From positions 1 to 55,565 of IMG/VR virus record IMGVR_UViG_3300045412_000201: 55,565 nt of DNA. One strand, written 5' to 3'. This stretch comes from a virus. This document shows, in pieces, positions 18,670 through 26,710 of this stretch. Numbering within the stretch: position 1 is the stretch's first letter; each line of letters opens with the position of its first letter. The position numbers and the translations under genes were made by a program. Under the pieces are notes generated by a model. The model did not search any database and was not told the DNA's origin. It saw only the letters and a program-made list of their open reading frames with translations.

Positions 18670-19094
18670 TGGTCACGGCGCGCGTCAGCCACGGGCGCAT
18701 CGTCTGGCGTCAGCCGCAGCTGCACATCTTCCTCAACGAGCCGACCGGGAAGGTCGGCGAGTACCTGTGGGACAAGTCGATGTATTTCATCATCGCGGCG
18801 AAGCGGCAGGTCGGCGTGCGGACGAGAGACCTCCAGTCGTCGATCAACATCATCGAGAAAAGAAGCCGCAAGGGCGGGCAGACCTGGAAGATCGGCTCGA
18901 AGATCAACTACGCCTACTGGCACCACGAGGGCACGCTTCCGCACATCATCAGAGGAAAGCGAAAAAACCAGTACAGGCGCCGCGTCTTGCGGTTCACGCG
19001 GGGAGGTACCGTCGTCTTCGCTAACAGCGTCAGGCACCCCGGGACGCGCCCGAACAAGTTCTTGAGCGACAACCTTCCGATCTTCGTCACATAG
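18669..19094 (+). CDS. HK97 gp10-like neck/tail protein
   Basis: 141 residues, ATG 18669 overlapping the previous stop. A conserved-looking core (VGVRTRDLQSSINI, then INYAYWHHEGTLPHII and KFLSDNLPIFV) matches the HK97 gp10-like pattern in which the protein links neck and tail tube. The Trp/His-rich centre (YWHHEGT) and C-terminal NKFLSDNL are typical. It is the last gene before a promoter and a gap of 114 bases. Confidence 0.65.
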   Translation: MVTARVSHGRIVWRQPQLHIFLNEPTGKVGEYLWDKSMYFIIAAKRQVGVRTRDLQSSINIIEKRSRKGGQTWKIGSKINYAYWHHEGTLPHIIRGKRKNQYRRRVLRFTRGGTVVFANSVRHPGTRPNKFLSDNLPIFVT

Positions 19095-19101
19095 CGCTGA
19101 A

Positions 19102-19116
19102 GCGCCGGTCAGGCGC
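19102..19116 (+). terminator. Weak hairpin after neck genes
   Basis: GCGCC and GGCGC form a 5-bp stem with loop GGTCA, followed by GCTCCGTTTGTT. It sits between the neck genes and the next promoter. The short stem and interrupted T-run make it weak. Confidence 0.3.
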
Positions 19117-19125
19117 CGCTCCGTT

Positions 19126-19134
19126 TGTTACAGT
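19126..19134 (+). promoter_or_regulatory. Extended -10 promoter for tail operon
   Basis: TGTTACAGT fits the recurrent TGnTAyAGT motif. It lies 75 bases before ATG 19209, whose ribosome site is AAGGAG. It would drive the chaperone, tape measure and minor tail genes. Confidence 0.6.
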
Positions 19135-19208
19135 ATGGACTGGACGCAGTGCCGACCGGCACGAGGCGATGTCCAGCCTCAGCGACACACCTACACAAGG
19201 AGACGGCA

Positions 19209-19553
19209 ATGTCAAGGTTCAAAGACTTTGGTAGCGGCCCGGACCTGTCCGGCGCCGAACCAGTCACGTTCAAGCTTCACGGCGAGACGTTCAACTGCCG
19301 CAAGGCCGTGCAGGGGAAGCTGCTGCTCGCGCTCGTCGCGAACGCAGACGACCCGGTCAAGAGCGCCGACGCGGTGAACAAGTTCTTCGAGACGGTCCTC
19401 CTGCCCGCAGACTACAAGAAGTTCGAGGAGCTTTGCGCGGACCCGGACAAGATCATCTCTGTCGACACGCTCGCGGAGGTCGCGGCCTGGCTCGTCGCGG
19501 AGTACACCAACCGCCCTACGCAGCGGCCAGAGGCCTCGCCCACTGGGGCGTAG
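19209..19553 (+). CDS. Tail assembly chaperone (N-terminal product)
   Basis: 114 residues from ATG 19209 (AAGGAG upstream). It is small and helical, with EPVTFKLHGETF at the N-terminus and KLLLALVANA and LPADYKKFEELC helices, as in actinophage gpG-like chaperones encoded just upstream of the tape measure gene. It keeps the tape measure protein soluble and recruits tail tube subunits. The reading frame directly downstream continues in the -1 frame, the classical place for a programmed frameshift. Confidence 0.8.
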   Translation: MSRFKDFGSGPDLSGAEPVTFKLHGETFNCRKAVQGKLLLALVANADDPVKSADAVNKFFETVLLPADYKKFEELCADPDKIISVDTLAEVAAWLVAEYTNRPTQRPEASPTGA

Positions 19554-19585
19554 AACTCTGGCCGTACGTCAACGGGAAGGCGATC

Positions 19586-19939
19586 ATGAGCGGAGTCAAC
19601 CTCGCCGAGCTCGACGCGAGCGACATGCTCGACGTGCTGCACTACATGTTTGAGGACGACATGCGGTTCGCGAGCGCCGAGCAGGCCGAGGCGATCTCGA
19701 AGTCGAGGTCGCTGTTGTACCGCCAGATGTACGAGAAAGAGTACACGTACAGGTTCTCGACCGGGATCGGCTCGGTCCCGGCGTCGATCGACCCGCCGCT
19801 CGGCCACGAAGACGCCAGCGACATCCGCCCGTTCGACGCAGAGCGGCAGGGCTCGGTGAAGCCGTACGTGCCACCGACTAAGATTGACGAAAACTCAGCG
19901 CGACCGTTCGGAACGACACTTGACGCCCCGCTGAACTAA
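19586..19939 (+). CDS. Tail assembly chaperone (C-terminal product; -1 frame)
   Basis: The -1 frame relative to the first chaperone is open well before 19433 and runs to 19939, giving HWGVELWPYVNGKA and then helical MLDVLHYMFEDDMRF and SRSLLYRQMYEKEY. In other phages this product is made by frameshifting from the first chaperone gene. I find no clean X-XXY-YYZ heptamer in the overlap. An ATG at 19586 with GGAAGG six bases upstream allows independent initiation (117 residues), and that start is used here. Which route is real is undecided. The C-terminus (SARPFGTTLDAPLN) is extended. Confidence 0.65.
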   Translation: MSGVNLAELDASDMLDVLHYMFEDDMRFASAEQAEAISKSRSLLYRQMYEKEYTYRFSTGIGSVPASIDPPLGHEDASDIRPFDAERQGSVKPYVPPTKIDENSARPFGTTLDAPLN

Positions 19940-19957
19940 GAGCACGAGGAGGTCGAC

Positions 19958-22900
19958 ATGCCGGTAGTCGGTGACGCATACGTCATCGTACGCGCCGTCA
20001 CCACGGGCTTCCAGCGCGACGTACAGAACGCTCTTCGCCGTGCGAACCTGCAGCAGGCCGGGCAGCAGGCCGCCCAGACGTTCAACCGCGGGTTCAGCGG
20101 CGGGTTGACAAGGAACGCAAAGGGCCTCGCCGGAGCGTTCGCAGACATACGAGCGAACGGGCGCGCCGCGGCGGACGCGTTCAGGAGGCTCGTCACGGTC
20201 GGCTACTTCTTAGGCCCCGGTATCGCCGCGCTGGTCGGAGGAGTCGGCGCACTCGCGTCTGGGCTAGTCATCCTCGTCTCGCAGGTGTCCGCTGCGATAC
20301 CTTCGTTGATGGCGCTAGGCGGAGCTATGGCCGCATTGGCCTTCGCGATGGTCGCCGTCAAGATGGGCTTTTCTGGGATCGGAGAGGCCCTCAAGGCGCG
20401 CTCAAAAGAGGCAAAAGGCGCCGGCAAAGACAACGAGGCAGCGCTGCGCAGGATCGAAGACGCAGAGCGCTCGCTCGCTCGCGTCATCGAGTCAAACCGC
20501 GAGTCTCTTGTCCGAGCGAAGCGTGACCTCGCCGACGCAGAAGAAGCGCTCACAGAGGCGAGGAAAGAAGCGGCGGAAAGCCTGCAGCAGCTCGACTTTG
20601 ACGCCGAAGACGCGGCGCTCAGCGAGACGAGAGCCTCGCTCGAGCTCGAGAAAGCGCGCGAGCGACTGCAACGTGTCCAGGACCTGCCGCCAAACAGCCG
20701 TGCCCGCCGGGAAGCCGAGCTTGCGTTCGCCGAGACCGAACTCAACCTGAGGCGCGCGAAAGACCGCAACGCGGACCTCGCCAAGGAGCAAGACGAGGCG
20801 AGCAAGAAAAGAGTCGAAGGCTCGAAAGAAGTCCTCGATGCGACGCGCAGGCTCGACGACGCGCGGCAAGACCTGGCGCGAACCGAGAGAGACGGCCTGC
20901 GGGCTCAGGTAGACGCCGAGCGCGAGCTCGCTCGCGCACGCGAAGACGCGAACAAGGGCGGAAGAGGAGGAGGAGCGGCAGACGACGCGTTCGGCAAGCT
21001 CATCCCAGAGGCCCAAGCGTTCGTCGACCTGCTGATCAAGATCAAAAAGCAGTTCAAGGCGGTCAGAGAAGAAGTGCAGCGCGAGTTGCTGCCGCGGATC
21101 GGCGAGGCGCTGTCACTCCTTGTCGACTCGTACTTTCCGACGCTCGAGACGCTGCTCCCGCGTGTCGGCGAGGCCGTCGGCAACGCGGCCAAGAAGTTCG
21201 CCGAGATCATGGCGGCCCCAGACGTCATCAAGAGCTTCGGGGATGTCGGCGAGACGAGCATCTACTTCATCGATCAGATGGGAATTGTCACCGGAAACCT
21301 CGCTGTCGCCGTCCTCAAGCTGCTCGACGCAGCCGGGCCTCTCACGAGGAAGTTCGCCGACTGGCTCGTGACACTTACCGGCGGCTGGGCAGAGTCGATG
21401 ACGCTCAAAGAGAAGACCGGCGAGCTGACCGAGACATTCAACTATGCCGGCGAGGTAGCCGGGCAACTTGGAGACATCTTCAACAACATCGGGACCGCCT
21501 TGATGAACATCGGCCGCGCGGCCACGGGCCCCGGCAGCGCCGGCGAGATGCTCTTGACGTCTTTCGAGAACGCGACGGCGAAGTTCGCCGAGTTCACCGG
21601 GCGGATCGAGGCGGACGGCACGCTCGAGGAGTACTTCAAGCGCGTCGTCCCGAACGTCGAGGCGATCGGCCGGCTTTTCAACGGGCTCGTGATGGCGTTC
21701 TTGAGGCTCGCCGACGACGAAGGCGTCGGCGCGTTCGCCGACAAGCTCAACAGCGCGGTCACGACGATCACGGAGGCCTTGGGTCGGCTGCTAGAAGGCG
21801 CACCGGCACTCGGAGAGTTCGTAGACAAGTTCGTCGAGTTCATGGCGCTGTTCGCCGAGTCTGATTCGATCCAGAACTTCTTCTCCGTGCTCAACTTTGG
21901 CCTTGACATCATGACCGCGATCTTCAGCAACGACATGGTCATGAAGGTCACGATGTCGGTGACGGCGTTTCTCGGGTTTGTCAAGGCGCTTACTTTGATG
22001 AAAAACCTGGGAATGACGACGCTGACAATCCTCATGGGCTATGCGCAAAAGTTTGGCGACCTGCTCATGATCATCCCAGGCGTGTCAGGACAAATGAACA
22101 AATTGACCGGAGCATTTCGCAATGCCGGCGTGGCGTACACGATGACAGGCGGTGGCTTGACCGGAATGCGCAACGCGCTCTACACGCTCGGCGCGTCGGG
22201 TGCCGGACCTATCCTCATCGTCATCGCAGCGATCGCGGCGCTCGTCGCGATCTTCGTTCTTGCGTGGCAAAACAGCGAAAAGTTCCGAGACGCCGTCATG
22301 GGACTCGTCACGGCGGTCAGAGACGCGCTCGGCGAAGCGGTTCAGAAGATCGTGGACGAGATCAACAAGTTCTTTCCGTCGATCGAAAGCCTTGGAGACA
22401 TCTTCAGGGTCATCGGAGACGTGCTCGCGGTCACGCTCGTGCCGCTGCTCAAGTTCGTCCTCACCAACGCGATCGGCTCAGTCGGAACCGCAATCGTCGG
22501 CTTCATCAGGGTCGTCGGCGGAATCACCACCATCTTCAAGGCCGTCTGGGACGTCATCAAGGGCTTCTTTGCGGCGCTACGCGGCGACACAGACCGCGCC
22601 AAAGAGCTGTTTGAGAGCGCGTTTAGAAACCTCGTCAACGGGCTGAAGAACATCTTCAGCGGAATAGTCAACATCATATTTGCTCCATTCAGGCTTGGAT
22701 TCAACCTCATCGCTCGCCAATGGAACAACACCGTAGGCAAGCTTACCTGGTCTGTGCCGCGCTGGGTGCCTATCATCGGCGGACAGACGGTCGGCGCGCC
22801 TAAGCTTCCGGAGCTCGCACTTGGAGGCACCGTGTTTCCGTCAGAGGGAGGCACGCTTGTCCGAGTCGCAGAGGCCGGCCGCCCAGAGCGCATCGAGCCG

Positions 22901-23071
22901 CTCGACGCGCAAGGCCTCTCGAGGCGCGACCGCGCGATCATCGACCAGCTCGCGGGCGGCAGAGGCGGGCAGGTGTTCAACGTCTATCCGTCGCCCGGCA
23001 TGGACGAGCGCGAGCTCGCGGCCATGATCTCTCGTCAACTTGCGTTCCAGCTTCGAGCAGGAGCCGTATGA
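19958..23071 (+). CDS. Tape measure protein
   Basis: 1037 residues, ATG 19958 with GAGGAGG upstream. It sets tail length and is ejected into the cell envelope. An N-terminal helical head (DVQNALRRANLQQ) is followed by Gly/Ala-rich hydrophobic segments near residues 75-150 (GYFLGPGIAALVGG and following), a long charged coiled coil at about 150-345, a central helical region, a second hydrophobic segment near 745-770 (GPILIVIAAIAALVAIF), and a C-terminal domain with a PSEGGTLVRVAEAGRPE motif common in tape measure ends. No lysozyme or peptidase motif was seen. It overlaps the next gene by ATGA. Codons around 21.9-22.2 kb are visibly less GC-rich. Confidence 0.9.
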   Translation: MPVVGDAYVIVRAVTTGFQRDVQNALRRANLQQAGQQAAQTFNRGFSGGLTRNAKGLAGAFADIRANGRAAADAFRRLVTVGYFLGPGIAALVGGVGALASGLVILVSQVSAAIPSLMALGGAMAALAFAMVAVKMGFSGIGEALKARSKEAKGAGKDNEAALRRIEDAERSLARVIESNRESLVRAKRDLADAEEALTEARKEAAESLQQLDFDAEDAALSETRASLELEKARERLQRVQDLPPNSRARREAELAFAETELNLRRAKDRNADLAKEQDEASKKRVEGSKEVLDATRRLDDARQDLARTERDGLRAQVDAERELARAREDANKGGRGGGAADDAFGKLIPEAQAFVDLLIKIKKQFKAVREEVQRELLPRIGEALSLLVDSYFPTLETLLPRVGEAVGNAAKKFAEIMAAPDVIKSFGDVGETSIYFIDQMGIVTGNLAVAVLKLLDAAGPLTRKFADWLVTLTGGWAESMTLKEKTGELTETFNYAGEVAGQLGDIFNNIGTALMNIGRAATGPGSAGEMLLTSFENATAKFAEFTGRIEADGTLEEYFKRVVPNVEAIGRLFNGLVMAFLRLADDEGVGAFADKLNSAVTTITEALGRLLEGAPALGEFVDKFVEFMALFAESDSIQNFFSVLNFGLDIMTAIFSNDMVMKVTMSVTAFLGFVKALTLMKNLGMTTLTILMGYAQKFGDLLMIIPGVSGQMNKLTGAFRNAGVAYTMTGGGLTGMRNALYTLGASGAGPILIVIAAIAALVAIFVLAWQNSEKFRDAVMGLVTAVRDALGEAVQKIVDEINKFFPSIESLGDIFRVIGDVLAVTLVPLLKFVLTNAIGSVGTAIVGFIRVVGGITTIFKAVWDVIKGFFAALRGDTDRAKELFESAFRNLVNGLKNIFSGIVNIIFAPFRLGFNLIARQWNNTVGKLTWSVPRWVPIIGGQTVGAPKLPELALGGTVFPSEGGTLVRVAEAGRPERIEPLDAQGLSRRDRAIIDQLAGGRGGQVFNVYPSPGMDERELAAMISRQLAFQLRAGAV

Positions 23072-24726
23072 CATCTCCAGAAAACACGCCGCGCACGAAC
23101 CTGGTCCCTAACCCGTCGTTCAAGGCGAGCGCGACTGGGTGGGCCGGGACAGGCGGCGCGACGGTCGCGCGGGTCACGGCGGACTACGCCATCGGCTCTG
23201 CGTCTCTCGAGGTCACAAAGGCGGCCGCTGCGAACTCGGGCGCGGCCCTCTCGTCGCGAGTCGCGGCGGTGGCAGGCCTCTCGTACGCCGTGTCGGCGTA
23301 CGTCAAGGTCGCCGCCTCCGAAGAAGCCTCGACCATCAGGGTCAAGGTCGACTGGTACACCGCGCTGACGGGCGGAAGCCTCGTCTCTTCGTCGTTGAGC
23401 GAGCCCGTCGAGCTCGAGCCGGGCTTGTACTGGTCTCGGATCGGCAAGGTCGCGACCGCGCCGGCGAGCACCGCGGCGGCGCGCGTCTCGATCATCCAGC
23501 CGGCGGCCGGGACCGCAGCGAAAAAGTTCCTAGTCGACGGCGTGCTGCTCGAGCAAGCGTCGCAGGTCAACCTCTACACGGACGACTTCTCGCAAGGCTA
23601 CGAGACGACGGTCGCGAACAAGGCGCTCACGCCTCTGCCGCCTCCGGTCTTCACGGGGATGAAGCTCAAGGCTGACGTGCAGCTCGGCGGCATGGTCTTC
23701 AACACGATCGACGAGAACGGCGTCGTGTGGGTCATCACCGACATCGGCGGGTGGTGGGGGCACCCGGAGCCGGAGATGAAAGACATCGACCGCGGCTGGG
23801 GAGACGGCTCGTACGACGTCCGCGGGCGCTGGGCCGCTCGAGACCTCAAGCTAGAGGGCGTGTTCATACCGCCTGACCCGTCGTATGTCCCGGCGGCTCG
23901 AGACGCGCTCATCGAAGCGACGAGCCTCGTCTATCGCAACGCGTGGCTGTACGTCAACGAGGTGCCGACGAAGGCCGCGAAGGTGCGCCTGAGCGGCCGG
24001 CCAGACATCGAGACGGTCAACCCGCGGGGGCGGACCGAGTTCAGCGTCGGCCTGCGCGCACCAGACCCGATCAAGTACGGCTGGAACTGGGAGCGCGCCG
24101 ACGGGTACTACACTCTAGACATCTCTTGCGCGAACGCCGCGACCGGCGAAGACGGCACCGAGACCGTAGACGTCGACGGGAACACGGACGTGCATGTCAT
24201 ACTCGAGGTCACCGGGCCGTTGACCGGGCCGGCGTCGATCTACAACTCCGGAAGCGACCAAGAGCTGACCATCATCGGGTCGCTGCGCGCCGCGACGAGT
24301 CGCACCGTGACTAACAAGGCGCGCACTGCCGCCGGGTTGGTGACGCTCACGACGTCGGCCGCTCACGGGTTTTTGCCGAACGACACGGTCACAGTCGCGA
24401 TCTCTGACGCGACATTCGACGGCACGTTCGTCATCGCCGACACGCCGACTGCGAGCACGTTTACGTACGAGAAGCCAGGCGCGACCGTCGCGGCGACGGG
24501 AGCGAGCGGCTCTGCATCGATACCTGTCGATGTCCTCGAGATCGACACCTACGCGCTCGAGGTCGCGTTCAACGGCTCGACGGAGGCGACGCGGTCGATG
24601 CTAGACACGCTGACGGACTGGCTCGTCTTGTCGCCTGGAAGCAACGAGATCTCGTTCGCAGACGACGGAAACGCGAACTCTTCAGCGTCTTTGGTGGTGT
24701 ACTATCGGCCTGGCTGGATCGGCTAG
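23068..24726 (+). CDS. Distal tail (Dit-like) protein with carbohydrate-binding-like N-terminus
   Basis: 552 residues, ATG 23068. Residues 5-165 (NLVPNPSFKASATGWAG, LSYAVSAYVKV, KFLVDGVLLEQ) read like a jelly-roll carbohydrate-binding module. Residues about 190-350 look like a Dit core: WVITDIGGWWGHPEPE, DVRGRWAARDLKLEGVF, RTEFSVGLRAPDP. Residues about 405-490 hold the beta module (LTTSAAHGFLPNDTVTV) also present in the tail tube protein. Immediately after the tape measure gene, this is the expected tail tip hub. The N-terminal module would be an evolved Dit binding to cell wall glycan. Confidence 0.75.
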   Translation: MTSPENTPRTNLVPNPSFKASATGWAGTGGATVARVTADYAIGSASLEVTKAAAANSGAALSSRVAAVAGLSYAVSAYVKVAASEEASTIRVKVDWYTALTGGSLVSSSLSEPVELEPGLYWSRIGKVATAPASTAAARVSIIQPAAGTAAKKFLVDGVLLEQASQVNLYTDDFSQGYETTVANKALTPLPPPVFTGMKLKADVQLGGMVFNTIDENGVVWVITDIGGWWGHPEPEMKDIDRGWGDGSYDVRGRWAARDLKLEGVFIPPDPSYVPAARDALIEATSLVYRNAWLYVNEVPTKAAKVRLSGRPDIETVNPRGRTEFSVGLRAPDPIKYGWNWERADGYYTLDISCANAATGEDGTETVDVDGNTDVHVILEVTGPLTGPASIYNSGSDQELTIIGSLRAATSRTVTNKARTAAGLVTLTTSAAHGFLPNDTVTVAISDATFDGTFVIADTPTASTFTYEKPGATVAATGASGSASIPVDVLEIDTYALEVAFNGSTEATRSMLDTLTDWLVLSPGSNEISFADDGNANSSASLVVYYRPGWIG

Positions 24727-24730
24727 TGAC

Positions 24731-26710
24731 ATGGCGGTCGTGACAGACAGGACGGCGACGTACACGTATTTCACCGCAGACGTGCTGACCAACGCACTCA
24801 TCGCGGAGATCCCGTTCACCGACGTCTCGTACGAGCGCTCGATCAAGGGCGCGGGGTCGTTCAGCGGGAAGATCCCCGTCATCGACGGCTCGGCAGCGTT
24901 CAACCTCTACGAAAGCACGATGCCTGGCCGGACGGCGCTCTATGTCGTGCGCAACGACGTCTGTGTCTGGGGCGGGATCATCTGGGACAGGTCGTACACG
25001 GCGAAGTCTCGCGAGCTGAGCGTCGGCGGCAACGAGTTTACGAGCTACTTCTACCACCGCAACATCTGGAAGACGTACACGCACGACTTCAGCGCGACGG
25101 TCGTCGTCTCGTCTGGAGTGGCCGCCGTGACTCTCGAGAACGGCGAGTACGAGGCCCCGGCCGGCTCGAGCGTGCGGATCATCTTCTACGAGGTCGGAGA
25201 CTTCCAGTACAACGGCTACTACACGGTCCTCGCCAACCCGGCGCCGACGGCCACGACGTTCTCTGTCTCAGCGCCGTCGATCCCCAACGGCACGTACAGC
25301 TTAGCGACGGTCTATGTCCGCACCGACGCCTACGACTACATGCGCCAGCTGCTCGACACGACGATGGTCGACTTCGTCAACATCGACTTCCCGAACGATG
25401 AGATCGAGCCAGGCATTCAGGAGGGGTACCGCATCACGAGCGTCACAAGGGCGTCGAACATCGCGACGTTCACCGTAGAAGAACCGCACGGAGCCGTGCT
25501 CGGGCAGACGGTCGAGATCGTAAACACGACGGCGAGCTACGACGGAACGTACCAGATCACGGCGACGCCGTCAGCCACGACGTTCCGGGTAGAGAACACC
25601 GGCGCGAACGAGGGCCCGATCGCTTTCTCAGACACGACAAAGACCGTCACGTTCAAGGCGTACGCGGACGACGTCGCGACCCTGACGACGAGCACCGCCC
25701 ACGGGCTTTCTGTCGGGAACGTCGTCGAGATCACGGGAGTCGACGACACGTCGGCGGTGACGGAAGTCTTCAACGCCGAGCGCGCCGAGGTCGCCTCCAC
25801 TCCGACTGCGGACACGTTCACATACTCCGCGTTCAACGCCACCGCGATACCGACGACGGCCGCGAACGGGACCGTGGCCATAAACCGCGAAGCGATCATC
25901 CCGACGTACGGCTCGTTCCCGTACAACTCAGACATCCTCATCGACTACTCGACCGAGGGCTTCTCGGCGAAGAACCTCGAGAACAAGACATACCGTGGCT
26001 ACGAGCTGCGGTCCGTCGGCGAGGAGCTCGACGAGTACTCAGACACGGTCGACGGCTTCGAGTACAGGGTCGACTGCGACTACGACGCGGCGACGAACTC
26101 GTTCACGCGGACCTTCGTGTTCATCCCGATCGACTTCCCGAACCCGCCTGCGCCTGGGCAGGTGTCTCCGCCGAGCCGGTTCGGCGCAGACAAGCTCGTG
26201 TTCGAGTTCCCAGGCAACATCACAGACATCTCGGTCAAGGAGTCGGCAGAGAACGCCGCGACTCGGTTCTTCGTCGTCGGCAACATTTCCGACCTCGGCG
26301 ACGACATCAGCCAACCGTACGCTGCGGCGTCGGCGACAGACCTGCTCGAGTATGGCTGGCCGCTGCTCGACCAAGAGGAAGAGAAGAACGACACCGCCGA
26401 CGAGCAGCAACTGTACGACCACGCGCTGCGGTACCTCAACGAGTTTCGCCCGCCTGTCGGCGACATCTCGATCACGGTCAACGGCTCGCTCGACCCGGTC
26501 GTCGGGACGTACGCGCCGGGCGACTGGTGCTCGATCATCGCCGACGACGAGTTCATCCGCATGCGCCTGTCGAGCGACATGGAGGTGCGCGACACGGTGC
26601 TCGTGCGCAAGATCGACTCGTTCAAGGTCAGCGTGCCGAACACGCCGTCATTCCCCGAGTCAGTGACGCTCGAGCTCGTGACCGAGTGGGAGGTAGACCA
26701 GCGTGGCTAG
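24731..26710 (+). CDS. Minor tail protein (tail tip, Tal-like)
   Basis: 659 residues, ATG 24731, four bases after the Dit stop. The N-terminal third (FTDVSYERSIKGAGSFSGKI, ALYVVRNDVCVWGGIIWD, YFYHRNIWKTY) resembles the siphovirus ReqiPepy6-type tail hub domain found downstream of Dit genes. Two tandem beta modules occupy about residues 235-390 (IATFTVEEPHGAVLGQTVEI and ATLTTSTAHGLSVGNVVEI). The C-terminal third returns to the hub fold with YEFRVD-like strands, FEFPGNITDISV and RPPVGDISITVNGSL. It probably forms the base of the tail spike. It overlaps the fibre gene by 8 bases. Confidence 0.7.
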   Translation: MAVVTDRTATYTYFTADVLTNALIAEIPFTDVSYERSIKGAGSFSGKIPVIDGSAAFNLYESTMPGRTALYVVRNDVCVWGGIIWDRSYTAKSRELSVGGNEFTSYFYHRNIWKTYTHDFSATVVVSSGVAAVTLENGEYEAPAGSSVRIIFYEVGDFQYNGYYTVLANPAPTATTFSVSAPSIPNGTYSLATVYVRTDAYDYMRQLLDTTMVDFVNIDFPNDEIEPGIQEGYRITSVTRASNIATFTVEEPHGAVLGQTVEIVNTTASYDGTYQITATPSATTFRVENTGANEGPIAFSDTTKTVTFKAYADDVATLTTSTAHGLSVGNVVEITGVDDTSAVTEVFNAERAEVASTPTADTFTYSAFNATAIPTTAANGTVAINREAIIPTYGSFPYNSDILIDYSTEGFSAKNLENKTYRGYELRSVGEELDEYSDTVDGFEYRVDCDYDAATNSFTRTFVFIPIDFPNPPAPGQVSPPSRFGADKLVFEFPGNITDISVKESAENAATRFFVVGNISDLGDDISQPYAAASATDLLEYGWPLLDQEEEKNDTADEQQLYDHALRYLNEFRPPVGDISITVNGSLDPVVGTYAPGDWCSIIADDEFIRMRLSSDMEVRDTVLVRKIDSFKVSVPNTPSFPESVTLELVTEWEVDQRG

